NCBI GenBank assembly: GCA_963726975.1
Contig: CAVSEK010000013.1
Coordinates: forward strand, 62,001-126,000
Direction: 5' to 3'
DNA from: CAVSEK01 sp963726975
GTDB lineage: Bacteria > Actinomycetota > Actinomycetes > Mycobacteriales > SCTD01
Length of the DNA: 64,000 bases
The notes under the pieces were generated by a model. That model had not been told where the DNA came from and did not search any database. It worked only from the letters and a program-made list of their open reading frames with translations. A program made the translations under genes and the position numbers. Numbering within the stretch: position 1 is the stretch's first letter; each line of letters begins with the position of its first letter. Shown here piece after piece: positions 56,099 to 64,000 of the stretch.

Positions 56099-58159
56099 GT
56101 GGCCGCAGCGACGTCGCCCCGTCCGCGGGAGGAGACCCGCGCCGCGCGCGTGCAGCGCCTGCTCACCGCCGCGCTGGGCACCGTGCCGGGGGCGCAGCCG
56201 CGCGAGGGGCAGCGGGCGATGGCCGTCGCCGTCGACCGGGCGCTGCGCAGCCGCGAGCACCTGCTCGTGCAGGCCGGCACCGGCACCGGCAAGTCGCTGG
56301 CCTACCTCGTGCCCGCGCTCGCGGCCGGCCGGCGCGTGGTCGTCGCCACCGCCACGAAGGCGCTGCAGGCCCAGCTCGTCGACAAGGACCTGCCCCGGCT
56401 CGTGGCGGCGCTGGCCGGTCCGCTGGGGCGCACCCCGACGTACGCCCTGGCCAAGGGGCGCGGCAACTACGTCTGCCGGCAGCAGGTGTCGGGCGGGCCG
56501 GGTGCCGTCGCGGAGCCCGAGGGCCTGTTCGAGGCCGCGCCGCCGTCCGGGCTGGCGCAGCAGGTGCTGCGGCTGCGCGAGTGGGCGCAGGAGACGGAGA
56601 CCGGCGACCGCGACGAGGTGCCCTTCCCGGTCGGCGACCGCGCCTGGCGGCAGGTGTCGGTGTCGGCGCGCGACTGCCTGGGCCGGCGCTGCCCGGACCT
56701 CGCGGACTGCTTCGCCGAGCAGGCGCGGGAGGCCGCGCGCGAGGCCGACGTCGTCGTCGCCAACCACGCGCTGCTGGCCCTGGACGCCTTCACCGCCCTG
56801 ACCGTGCTGCCCGAGCACGACGCCGTCGTCGTCGACGAGGCCCACGAGCTCGTCGCGTCCGTCACCGAGGCGCTCACCGCCGAGCTCAGCCGCACCGACC
56901 TGCGCCGCGCCGTCGCGGTGGCGGGGGAGCTGCTGCCGGCGACGGCCCGCGAGCGGCTGCAGGACGCCTCGGAGGCCCTCGAGGGGCTGCTCGCCGTCCT
57001 GCCGCCCGGCCGGCTGCGCGTGCTGCCGGACGAGGCGGCCGACGTGCTCGCGCTCGTCGAGGCGGCCTGCAGCGCCGCGGCCGGCCAGGTGCCGCGCGAC
57101 GGGGCGCCCGACGAGGCCGTCGCGGCCGCCCGCGACCGGGCCCGCACGCTGCTCACCGACGTGGCGGCGGCCGCCGGGGAGGTCCGGGCGCCGGCGGTCC
57201 CGAGCGCCGTCTACGCCGAGGGCCCGCTCGGCGGGGTGCGGCTGCGCGCGTCACCGCTGCAGGTCGGCGGGGCCCTCGCGGCCCGGCTCTTCGGCGAGCG
57301 CACCGTCGTCGCGACGTCGGCGACCCTGACCGTCGGCGGGAGCTTCGACCTGCCGGCCCGGGCGCTGGGCCTGCGCCCCGCGGAGGGCGCGGCGGTCGGG
57401 GAGCCGTTCGCGCCCGCCGCGCGCGACGACGACGAGCCGCCCCTGCGCTGGCGCTCGCTCGACGTCGGCAGCCCCTTCGACGCCCGCCGGCAGGGCCAGC
57501 TCTGGGTCGCGGCGGACCTGCCCGCTCCCTCGACGCCGGCCTGGCCGGCGGCCGTCGACGCGCTGCTCGTCGAGCTGGTCGAGGCCGCGGGCGGGCGCAC
57601 GCTCGCCCTGTTCAGCTCGAGCGCGGCGGCGGCCCGGGCCGCGGCGTCGGTGCGGGCGGCCCTGCCCGGCCTGCCGGTCCTGCTGCAGGGGGAGGACTCC
57701 GCCGGCGCGCTCGCGCACGCCTTCGCCTCGGACGCGCGCACCTGCCTGTTCGGCACCCGCTCGTTCTGGCAGGGCGTCGACGTGCCCGGCAGCGCCTGCC
57801 AGCTCGTCGTGCTCGACCGGATCCCGTTCGCGCACGTCGAGGACCCGCTCGTGCAGGCCCGGCTGGAGGCGGCCGGGCCGGCCGGCTTCCGCGCGGTGAC
57901 GCTCCCGCCCGCCGCCGTCCTGCTCGCCCAGGGGGCCGGCCGGCTGCTGCGCAGCCCCACCGACCGGGGTGTCGTCGCGGTGCTCGACCCCCGCCTCGCG
58001 ACGGCGTCGTACGCCCCGGTCCTGCTCGCGACGCTGCCGGACTTCTACCGCGCGCGCTCGAAGGAGGCCGTGCTCACGTCCCTGCGCGCCATCGACGCCG
58101 CCGCGCCGCCCGTCCGGCTCCCCGGTCCACCGCCGGCCCGGCGCCGCGCCGCCCGGTGA
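56099..58159 (+). CDS. dinG: ATP-dependent DNA helicase, DinG/XPD family
   Basis: This 686-residue superfamily 2 helicase has Walker A VQAGTGTGKSLAYLVPA (Lys 65), ATATKALQAQLVDKDLP, and an Fe-S cysteine quartet at residues C126, C193, C198 and C204 (YVC; DCLGRRCPDLADC). DEAH is at 246-249 (VVVDEAHELVAS), with VVATSATLTVGGSF and the C-terminal RSFWQGVDVPGSACQLVVLDRIPF. These define the DinG/YoaA-type helicases that unwind D-loops and R-loops. I chose GTG 56099 since homology starts directly after. The TGA overlaps an alternative start of the next gene. Confidence 0.9.
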   Translation: MAAATSPRPREETRAARVQRLLTAALGTVPGAQPREGQRAMAVAVDRALRSREHLLVQAGTGTGKSLAYLVPALAAGRRVVVATATKALQAQLVDKDLPRLVAALAGPLGRTPTYALAKGRGNYVCRQQVSGGPGAVAEPEGLFEAAPPSGLAQQVLRLREWAQETETGDRDEVPFPVGDRAWRQVSVSARDCLGRRCPDLADCFAEQAREAAREADVVVANHALLALDAFTALTVLPEHDAVVVDEAHELVASVTEALTAELSRTDLRRAVAVAGELLPATARERLQDASEALEGLLAVLPPGRLRVLPDEAADVLALVEAACSAAAGQVPRDGAPDEAVAAARDRARTLLTDVAAAAGEVRAPAVPSAVYAEGPLGGVRLRASPLQVGGALAARLFGERTVVATSATLTVGGSFDLPARALGLRPAEGAAVGEPFAPAARDDDEPPLRWRSLDVGSPFDARRQGQLWVAADLPAPSTPAWPAAVDALLVELVEAAGGRTLALFSSSAAAARAAASVRAALPGLPVLLQGEDSAGALAHAFASDARTCLFGTRSFWQGVDVPGSACQLVVLDRIPFAHVEDPLVQARLEAAGPAGFRAVTLPPAAVLLAQGAGRLLRSPTDRGVVAVLDPRLATASYAPVLLATLPDFYRARSKEAVLTSLRAIDAAAPPVRLPGPPPARRRAAR

Positions 58160-58194
58160 CGGCCCCCGGCGACGGGTGCGCCAGGATCGCCGCC

Positions 58195-59022
58195 GTGGAC
58201 CCCGTGCAGGACGCCCTCGCCGACGCCGCCGAGGGGCTGCGCGTGACCCGCGACGGCGGCACCGTGACCGTCGAGCTGCACCGGCCGGCCCGGCGCAACG
58301 CCATCACCTTCGCCATGTGGTCGGCCTTCGGCCGCCTGATGCCGGTCCTCGCCGCCGACGACGACGTCGACGTCGTGGTGCTGCGCGGCACGCCCGGCGG
58401 CCCGTTCTCGGCCGGTGCGGACATCTCCGAGTTCGACGCGCTCCGCTCCACCCCCGAGACGGCGGCCGCCTACGGCGAGGCCGTCGAGCGCGGCGAGGCG
58501 GCGCTCCTGGAGTTCCCCAAGCCCACCGTCGCCCTCGTGCAGGGCTGGGCGGTCGGCGGCGGCACGCAGGTGGCCGCGGCGTGCGACCTGCGGGTCGCCG
58601 ACACGACCTCGCGCTTCGGGGTCACGCCGGCCAAGCTCGGGATCGTCTACGCCCTGCCGTCGACCGCCCGGCTCGTCGACGTCGTCGGCCAGTCCTGGGC
58701 GGCCTGGTTCCTGCTCTCCGGCGAGCTCGTCGACGCCGCGACGGCCCTGCGGGTCGGCCTCGTGCACGAGGTGCACGAGCCCGACCGGGTCGAGGCCCGG
58801 GCGTACGAGCTGGCGCGGGTGCTCGCCGCCCGGGCCCGGGTCTCCCAGGTCGGTGCGAAGGCGCTGCTCGCGCGGGTCGCCCGCGGCGACCGGGCGGTCG
58901 ACGCCGCGGTGCGCGAGACCTACCGCGCGTCGCTCACCTCGCCGGAGTACGCCGAGGGCGTGCGCGCCTTCCTGGCCAAGCGCGAGCCGGACTTCCGGGG
59001 TGCCCGCGACGGCTCGGCCTGA
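58195..59022 (+). CDS. crotonase-fold protein (enoyl-CoA hydratase/isomerase family)
   Basis: This 275-residue protein has crotonase landmarks: ELHRPARRNAITFAMW, GGPFSAGADISEFDALRS (oxyanion hole 1), GWAVGGGTQVAAACDLRVAD (oxyanion hole 2) and RFGVTPAKLGIVYALPSTARL. The two catalytic glutamates of enoyl-CoA hydratase (in GGGCEL and GxPEI) are replaced (GGGTQV, VTPAK), so simple hydration is doubtful; it may be an isomerase or other CoA-ester enzyme. GTG 58195 has AGGA at 58183; an alternative GTG 58156 overlaps the dinG stop. Confidence 0.85.
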   Translation: MDPVQDALADAAEGLRVTRDGGTVTVELHRPARRNAITFAMWSAFGRLMPVLAADDDVDVVVLRGTPGGPFSAGADISEFDALRSTPETAAAYGEAVERGEAALLEFPKPTVALVQGWAVGGGTQVAAACDLRVADTTSRFGVTPAKLGIVYALPSTARLVDVVGQSWAAWFLLSGELVDAATALRVGLVHEVHEPDRVEARAYELARVLAARARVSQVGAKALLARVARGDRAVDAAVRETYRASLTSPEYAEGVRAFLAKREPDFRGARDGSA

Positions 59023-59117
59023 GGGCCGGGCCGGACCCGCACGGGGCTAGGCAGGGCTGCGCCAGGGGCGTACGTTCCTCGCGTCCCGGACGTCGGGGCC
59101 GGGTCCGGGGGGTCCCC

Positions 59118-59720
59118 ATGCAGGGTCGTCGCACGGTGGGCCTGCTGGCCCTGGTCGTCCTCGTCGCGCTCGCGCCGGCCGCCGGCGCCGCAGGGGTCAC
59201 CGTCAAGGTCTCCAACGCCGGCTACGCGCCGGCGAGCGTCACCGTGCCGGTCGGCACCCGGGTGACGTGGAGCTTCACCCAGGGCACCCACTCGGTGACC
59301 GACGCGACGAGGCTGGGGCTGTACGGCTCCGGCGCGCGCTCGTCCGGCACCTACCCGTACGTCTTCATCGACGCGGGCACCTACCCGTACCGGTCGACGG
59401 TCGGGACGGCCATGACCGGCACCGTGGTCGTGCCGATGACGCTCTCCCCGGCCACCGGGACGCGGACGACGACCTTCGCGGTCCGGTGGGGCTCGGACTA
59501 CTCGCCGAGCGGCTACGGCGAGCTCGTGCAGATCAAGCCGCCGGGCACGGCGGGCTGGCAGTCCTTCGTCTTCGGCACCCCGGCCAGCAACGCGACCTTC
59601 CGCCCCACCGACTGGGGCAACCGGACCGGCAGCTACCAGTTCCGCGCGAAGCTGATCAAGGGGACCAGCACGAGCGTGAGCAGCGGGTGGTCGCCGGTCG
59701 CGTCGGTGTCGGTGCGCTGA
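59118..59720 (+). CDS. secreted cupredoxin-like domain protein
   Basis: This 200-residue exported protein has a signal peptide over residues 1-25 (RTVGLLALVVLVALAPAAGA). The cupredoxin domain spans ~26-110 (VTVKVSNAGYAPASVTVPVGTRVTWSF, GTHSVTD, AGTYPYRSTVGTAMTGTVVV), with a second beta-rich domain after. The first His (THSVTD) and Met (AMTG) are at type-1 copper positions, but the usual Cys and second His of YxCxxHxxM are Ser and Gly. Copper binding is therefore doubtful. ATG 59118 is the only sensible start. Confidence 0.8.
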   Translation: MQGRRTVGLLALVVLVALAPAAGAAGVTVKVSNAGYAPASVTVPVGTRVTWSFTQGTHSVTDATRLGLYGSGARSSGTYPYVFIDAGTYPYRSTVGTAMTGTVVVPMTLSPATGTRTTTFAVRWGSDYSPSGYGELVQIKPPGTAGWQSFVFGTPASNATFRPTDWGNRTGSYQFRAKLIKGTSTSVSSGWSPVASVSVR

Positions 59721-59818
59721 GCCGGGCACCGGCGGGGAGCTGACGCCAGGCACGGCGACGGCGTGCGGCGGGCGTGCGGCGGGCGACGAGCCGGCGCGTT
59801 CTCGGGCATCCTCTCGAG

Positions 59819-60919
59819 GTGACCGACGTGGGGGCGACGCTGGGCGTCGAGGAGGAGTACCACCTCGTCGACCTGGAGACGGGTGCGCTGGCCGACGCGC
59901 CGCAGGTGGTCCGGGCCGCCGCCGCCCGGCTCGGGCCGCAGGCCCAGGGCGAGATCAGCACCGCCCAGCTCGAGGTCGCGACACCGGTGTCGACCTCCCT
60001 CGCCGAGCTGCGCGGGCACCTGCGGGCGCTGCGCAGGGCCGTGGCCGAGGTCGCCGCCGAGGACGGCGTGGGCGTGCTCGCGGCCGGGACGCACCCGACC
60101 GCGCACTGGGGCGAGCAGCGGCTGTCCGACGGGGAGCGCTACCGGCACCTGCACGAGCGGTGGGGCCTGCTCGCGCTGCAGCAGCTCATCGCGGGCTGCC
60201 ACGTGCACGTCGGGGTGCCCGACCCCGACCTGGCGGTCCAGGTGCTCGACCGGCTGCGCCCCGACCTGCCGGTGCTGCTCGCGCTGTCGGCGAGCTCCCC
60301 CTTCTGGGAGGGCACCGACACCGGCTACGCCAGCTACCGCACGCAGTGGTTCGCGCGCTGGCCCGTCACCGGGATGCCGGAGGCGTTCGGCGACCGCGCG
60401 GCGTACGACGCCACCGTGGCGGCGCTCGTCCGGGCCGGGGTGGCCGACGACGCGTCGCACCTCTACTGGGACGTGCGGCCGTCGACGCGCTACCCGACGG
60501 TCGAGGTGCGGGTCGCCGACACGATGCCCCGGCTGGACGACGTCGTCCTGCACGCGGGGCTGGCCCGCGCGCTCGTGCAGCGCGCCGCGGCCCGGGCGCT
60601 CGACGGCCGGCCCGCGCCCGCGCTGCGCCCGGAGGTCGCCCGGGCGGCCCGGTGGCGGGCCGCCCGGTGGGGCCTGGAGGGGCAGCTGCTCGACGCCCGC
60701 AGCGGCGAGCTGGTCCCCGCGGCGGACCTCGTCCGGGCCCTGCTCGACCGGCTGCGCGACACGCTCGCCGCCAGCGGCGACCTCGACGAGGTCGGGGCGC
60801 TCGCCACGGACGCGCTGCGTCGCGGGACGTCGGCGGCCGCGCAGCGCGCGGTCCACGCCGGCACGGGCGACCTGGCGCAGGTCGTGCGCGCCCTGCTCGC
60901 CGAGGCGCAGCAGGACTGA
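59819..60919 (+). CDS. carboxylate-amine ligase, YbdK/glutamate-cysteine ligase 2 family
   Basis: This 366-residue enzyme of the GCS2 family has the N-terminal TLGVEEEYHLVDLETG, ISTAQLEVATPVSTSL, GVLAAGTHPTAHW, LIAGCHVHVGVPD and PTVEVRVADTMPRLDD, all diagnostic of YbdK-type ligases. These have weak gamma-glutamyl-cysteine synthetase activity; the true substrate is unknown. GTG 59819 has a CGAGGT context; GTG 59828 is also possible. It lies 98 bases after the cupredoxin-like gene. Confidence 0.9.
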   Translation: MTDVGATLGVEEEYHLVDLETGALADAPQVVRAAAARLGPQAQGEISTAQLEVATPVSTSLAELRGHLRALRRAVAEVAAEDGVGVLAAGTHPTAHWGEQRLSDGERYRHLHERWGLLALQQLIAGCHVHVGVPDPDLAVQVLDRLRPDLPVLLALSASSPFWEGTDTGYASYRTQWFARWPVTGMPEAFGDRAAYDATVAALVRAGVADDASHLYWDVRPSTRYPTVEVRVADTMPRLDDVVLHAGLARALVQRAAARALDGRPAPALRPEVARAARWRAARWGLEGQLLDARSGELVPAADLVRALLDRLRDTLAASGDLDEVGALATDALRRGTSAAAQRAVHAGTGDLAQVVRALLAEAQQD

Positions 60920-60942
60920 GCAGCCCTGTCCAGCACGACCGG

Positions 60943-61344
60943 TCAGGTGCGCGGGACCTCCTGCACCAGCCAGCCCGTGCCGTCGGGGTCGGAGAAGCCG
61001 AAGAAGGACCCGTGCGGCACCCGGTCGGGGTGCAGCCCCGGCTGCTGGCCCTCGGGACCGAAGTGGAAGGGCTCACCGGCGGGCAGGCCCCGGGCCACCA
61101 GCTCGGCCCGGGCCTCCTCCAGGTCGTCGACGACGAGGTGCAGCCCCGAGACCGACCCCGCCGCCGACGGGTTGCGCATCAGCGTGATCGAGCAGGCCGA
61201 GCCGGGCGGCGTGAGCTGCACGACGCGGAAGTCGCCGGCCGCGTGGTCGACGTCGAGCCGGAAGCCGGCCTGCGAGACGTAGAACTCCTTGGCCCGGTCG
61301 ACGTCGGACACGGGGACGACGACGAGCTCGAGGCGCAGGTCCAC
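60943..61344 (-). CDS. VOC family (glyoxalase/bleomycin-resistance-like) protein
   Basis: This 133-residue protein has paired beta-alpha-beta-beta-beta modules: LRLELVVVPVSDVDRAKEFY with AGFRLDVDH, then GLHLVVDDLEEARAEL and FFGFSDPDGTGWLVQEV. Candidate metal ligands are His in LHLVV and Glu in LVQEV. It is converging with the GCS2-family gene (23 bases apart). The substrate is unknown. Confidence 0.88.
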   Translation of the reverse strand: MDLRLELVVVPVSDVDRAKEFYVSQAGFRLDVDHAAGDFRVVQLTPPGSACSITLMRNPSAAGSVSGLHLVVDDLEEARAELVARGLPAGEPFHFGPEGQQPGLHPDRVPHGSFFGFSDPDGTGWLVQEVPRT

Positions 61345-61360
61345 GCGGGCAGTGTGCCGC

Positions 61361-62203
61361 TCAGCGGAACAGGTCGGCCGGCGGGGTCGGCGGCGGGCCG
61401 GCGGTGGCGTCGGTCACCACGGCCGCGCCGCCCGCGAAGCGCGCGAGGTCGTCGCCGGACACCACCCGCGCGGTCCCGGCGGCGCGGGCGGCGTTGCGCG
61501 TCAGCCCGACCACCGGCAAGGGGGCGTCCGAGCCGACGAGCACGAGGTTGCCGAAGCGGCGGCCCCGCAGCACCCCCGGGTCGCCGAGCAGCAGCACCTC
61601 GCCGAACACCGCTCGCAGCGTCGCCGCCTGCCCGCGCGCGAACGCCAGTGCGCCCCCGTCGCCGATGTTGACCGCGTACGTCCCGCCGGGACGCAGCACC
61701 CGGGCCACCGCGCGCACGTGCTCGACGGTCGTGAGGTGCACCGGCACCCGCGCCTCGTCGAACACGTCGCCGAGCACGACGTCGCAGGAGGCGTCGCCCA
61801 GCCGGTCGAGCTCGAGACGGGCGTCGCCGACCCGCACCTTGAAGCCGGCCGTGCCGAGCTGCTCGCGCACCAGCGCCACCAGGGGGGCGTCGGCGTCGAC
61901 GACCAGCTGCGTCGAGCCGGGCCGGGTGGCCGCCACGTAGCGCGGCATGGTGCACGCCCCGCCGCCGAGGTGCAGCACCGTCAGCGGCGCCCTCGGCTCG
62001 GCGACGAGGTCGAGCACGTCGCCGAACAGCCGGGTGTAGGCGAAGTCGAGGTAGGTGGGGTCGTCGAGGTCGACGTAGGACTGCGGCACCCCGTCGATCG
62101 AGAGCTCCCAGGCGCCCGACCGGTCCCCGTCCCGCAGCAGCTCCGCGGTCCCGCCGTCGACCGGGTGCCGCCCGCCGCCGGGCTCCACGCGCGCTCGCGC
62201 CAT
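61361..62203 (-). CDS. spermidine synthase-like methyltransferase-fold protein
   Basis: This 280-residue Rossmann protein has LSIDGVPQSYVDLDDPTYLDFAYTRLFGDVLD, VLHLGGGACTMPRYVAATRPG (glycine loop), LVVDADAPLVALVRE, RVGDARLELDRL and CDVVLGDVFDEARVP. This is the polyamine synthase fold, but the canonical catalytic Asp-rich loops are not fully conserved, so an aminopropyltransferase role is doubtful. ATG 62203 overlaps the AarF stop (ATGA), so it is coupled to that gene. Confidence 0.85.
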   Translation of the reverse strand: MARARVEPGGGRHPVDGGTAELLRDGDRSGAWELSIDGVPQSYVDLDDPTYLDFAYTRLFGDVLDLVAEPRAPLTVLHLGGGACTMPRYVAATRPGSTQLVVDADAPLVALVREQLGTAGFKVRVGDARLELDRLGDASCDVVLGDVFDEARVPVHLTTVEHVRAVARVLRPGGTYAVNIGDGGALAFARGQAATLRAVFGEVLLLGDPGVLRGRRFGNLVLVGSDAPLPVVGLTRNAARAAGTARVVSGDDLARFAGGAAVVTDATAGPPPTPPADLFR

Positions 62204-63511
62204 CAGTGCACCCCTCCCTCGAACCCGGGCAGCCAGCGTCGCAGCACGGGGCGTACGGGCACCTCGGCCTCCAGCTGGCACAGCACGCCGACCATCGACA
62301 GCCACACCCGGTGGGTGAACAGGTGCTCGGCCGGCATCGTGAGCTGCAGCGCGACGCCGAAGTCCGGGTCCCGCGGGTCGTTGACGCGGCCGAACTCGCC
62401 GCGCAGCCACGGCCTCGAGAAGCGGAACGTCTCGTGCCGGGCGGGCACGCTGAAGGGTGCGAGGTAGTCGACGAGCTTGGCCACGTCGAGCGTCGCGCCC
62501 GGCCGGACGAACCCGCCGGCCCGCAGCCGGTCGAGCACCTGCTCCGGGTCGTCCCCGAGCAGCGCGGCGATCAGCCGGCCGAAGGTCTCGGGCATCCCGT
62601 CCAGGACCAGCGACGAGCCGAAGTCGAGCACGCCGAGCCGGCCGTCGGGCAGCACGCGGAAGTTGCCGGGGTGCGGGTCGGTGTGCAGCAGCCCCGCCCG
62701 CTCCGGACCGCTGACGAGGAAGACCTGGTAGCGGTGCGCGGCAGCGTCGCGCTCGGCCTGGCTGCCGCTGCGGGCGACCTCGGACAGCGGCGTGCCGTCC
62801 AGCCACTCCTGCACGAGCACCCGCGGGGTCGCCCGCAGCACGCCCGGCACCACGACGTCGGGGTCGCCGGCGTACGCGGCGGCGAACCGCTGCTGGGTGC
62901 GGGCCTCGTGCTCGTAGTCGAGCTCCTCGGTGAGCCGGTCGCGCAGCTCGGCGACCAGCGGCGGCAGCGCGAGCCCCCGGGCGACCAGGGCGGCGGCCCG
63001 CGACACGACCGACAGGGCGCGCACGTCGGCGGCCAGGGCCTCGCGGACGCCGGGGTACTGCACCTTGACCGCGACCGGCCGGCCGGCCACGACCCCGCGG
63101 TGGACCTGGCCCAGCGAGGCCGCGGCCACCGCCCGCTCGTCGAAGGCGTCGAACCCCTCGCGCCAGGCCGGCGCCCAGCTCGGCCCGCAGCACCGGCTGC
63201 ACCTGCGCGAAGGGCAGCGCGGCGTTGCCCTCCTGCAGCGCCGTGAGCGCCTCGCGCCAGGTGTCCTCGGGATCGGTCGGGAACAGCGCCTCGACCGTGG
63301 AGAGCAGCTGACCGGCCTTGAGCGCGCCGCCGCGCAGCTCGCCGAGCGTGCGTCGGGTCCGCGCCGCGTTGCGGGCCCGCAGGTCGCGCCGCACCGCGTC
63401 GGGGTCCTCGCCCCGGGCACGTCGCACGACGCCGGTCAGCGCGAGGGCGGCCGCGCCGAGCGGGAGCGCCGCCAGCCGGGCCGAGCGGCGCAGGCCGGGA
63501 AGGGTCGTCAC
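62203..63511 (-). pseudogene. ABC1/AarF (UbiB-like) atypical kinase, one frameshift
   Basis: This ~435-residue protein has the UbiB-type KxGQ motif LRGGALKAGQLLSTVEALFP, VAVKVQYPGVREALAADVRAL (Lys), EELDYEHEARTQQRFA, LLHTDPHPGNFRVLPDGRLGVLDFGSSL (catalytic Asp/Asn and metal Asp). The start GTG 63511 leads into ELGAG; a shift near 63175 is needed to reach the frame of WREGFDAFDERAVAAASLGQ. Homology is continuous, so an indel error is likely. AarF-type kinases act in lipid/quinone or isoprenoid metabolism; in actinobacteria the role is unclear. Confidence 0.85.
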
Positions 63512-63543
63512 GGGCGGGAGTGTGTCCGTGCCAGGGTGGTCGC

Positions 63544-64000
63544 ATGTACGCGAGGTACGTCGCGATCGGCGACAGCTCCACCGAGGGACTGGACGACCCG
63601 GACGGCGCGGGCGGCTTCCGCGGCTGGGCCGACCGGCTGGCCGACGCGGTCGCGCAGACCTCGCCCGGGCTGCAGTACGCCAACCTCGCCGTGCGCGGGC
63701 GCCTCGCGGGGGAGGTGCGGGCGCAGCAGCTGCCGCGCGCGCTCGAGCTCGAGCCCGACCTCGCCACCGTCTTCGCCGGGGTCAACGACCTGCTGCGCGG
63801 CAGCGTCGACCTCGCGGCGGTCGCTGTCCGAGCTCGAGCAGACGTACGTCGCGCTGCGCAGCGTCGGGGCGACCGTGCTGACGATCACCGCGCCCGACCC
63901 CAGCCCGGTCATGCCGCTGGCCCGGCCGGTGCGCGGTCGGGTGCTCGCGCTCAACGCCGGGGTCCGCGCGCTCGCGGCCCGGCACGGCGTGCTCGTCGCG
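63544..64000 (+). pseudogene. SGNH/GDSL hydrolase, partial at the window edge, one frameshift
   Basis: ATG 63544 opens YARYVAIGDSSTEGLDDPDG (block I GDS, nucleophile Ser), GFRGWADRLADAV, NLAVRGRLAG (block II) and LATVFAGVNDLLRGS (block III GxND). A shift near 63822 moves to the frame reading LSELEQTYVALRSVGATVL, TITAPDPSPVMPLARP and VLALNAGVRALAARHG, which continues past base 64000. It is probably an esterase or lipase. It diverges from aarF with only 32 bases between, too short for two full promoters. Confidence 0.75.

Overview
The window is very G+C-rich, tightly packed, and dominated by GTG/ATG starts with 4-base GTGA/ATGA gene overlaps. Several genes are typical of mycothiol-producing Actinomycetota: a mycothiol-dependent nitroreductase-like DsbA protein, SepH, DUF4192, an actinobacterial-type RecC-RecB-RecD cluster, LigB, a class F sortase with a DUF4331 surface protein, and HipA-like kinase/DUF3037. 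I read it as chromosome of a free-living high-GC actinomycete. I see no tRNA, rRNA, insertion sequence, prophage, integrase or CRISPR array, and no gene-free stretch longer than 300 bases.

Layout. 0-7.5 kb: a frameshifted MFS exporter, a DsbA-family oxidoreductase, a small membrane protein, DUF4192, an unrecognised ~590-residue protein (frameshifted), an MBL-fold hydrolase, and sepH (frameshifted, with two tandem-repeat tracts). 7.5-19.7 kb: a conserved protein of unknown function followed by recC, recB and recD, a Swiss-Army-Knife-type HAD protein, an alpha/beta-hydrolase-like protein and a peptidase E homologue. 19.7-29.8 kb: an MFS transporter with a secreted lysozyme-like protein, an ABM protein, DUF4331 plus class F sortase, an amino acid permease, a Na+/H+ antiporter, and an ETFB-type methyltransferase coupled to an Old Yellow Enzyme. 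29.8-39 kb (minus strand): two LolD-type ATPases with a large FtsX-like permease, then a chain of beta-phosphoglucomutase-like HAD, GH65 phosphorylase, LigB and Nudix. 39-48.4 kb: HrpA helicase, SpoU-type methyltransferase, acyl-CoA dehydrogenase coupled to HipA-like kinase and DUF3037, zinc alcohol dehydrogenase, citrate synthase. 48.4-55.8 kb: a small hypothetical protein, a MarR/DHA2-efflux operon divergent from a pirin, a serine hydrolase, PAC2 and a luciferase-like oxidoreductase. 55.8-64 kb: a zinc-ribbon micro-protein, DinG-type helicase, crotonase-fold protein, secreted cupredoxin-like protein, carboxylate-amine ligase, VOC protein, spermidine-synthase-like protein, AarF kinase (frameshifted) and an edge-truncated SGNH hydrolase.

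A dominant technical feature is frame disruption. About 0.7-13.4 kb (worst in recC) and 63.1-63.9 kb carry many frameshifts, while 13.4-63 kb is essentially clean. Conserved protein sequence continues across each shift and gene-end coupling signals survive, so most look like consensus indel errors rather than decay. This should be settled before the broken genes, or the apparent RecB-RecD fusion frame, are taken literally. I found no clear-cut new system. The best leads are the unknown protein beside recCBD, the coupled acyl-CoA dehydrogenase/HipA-like kinase/DUF3037 unit, the DUF4331-sortase pair with a non-canonical tail, the MarR operators in the efflux/pirin divergent region, and the cupredoxin-like and crotonase-like proteins that have lost catalytic or metal ligands.
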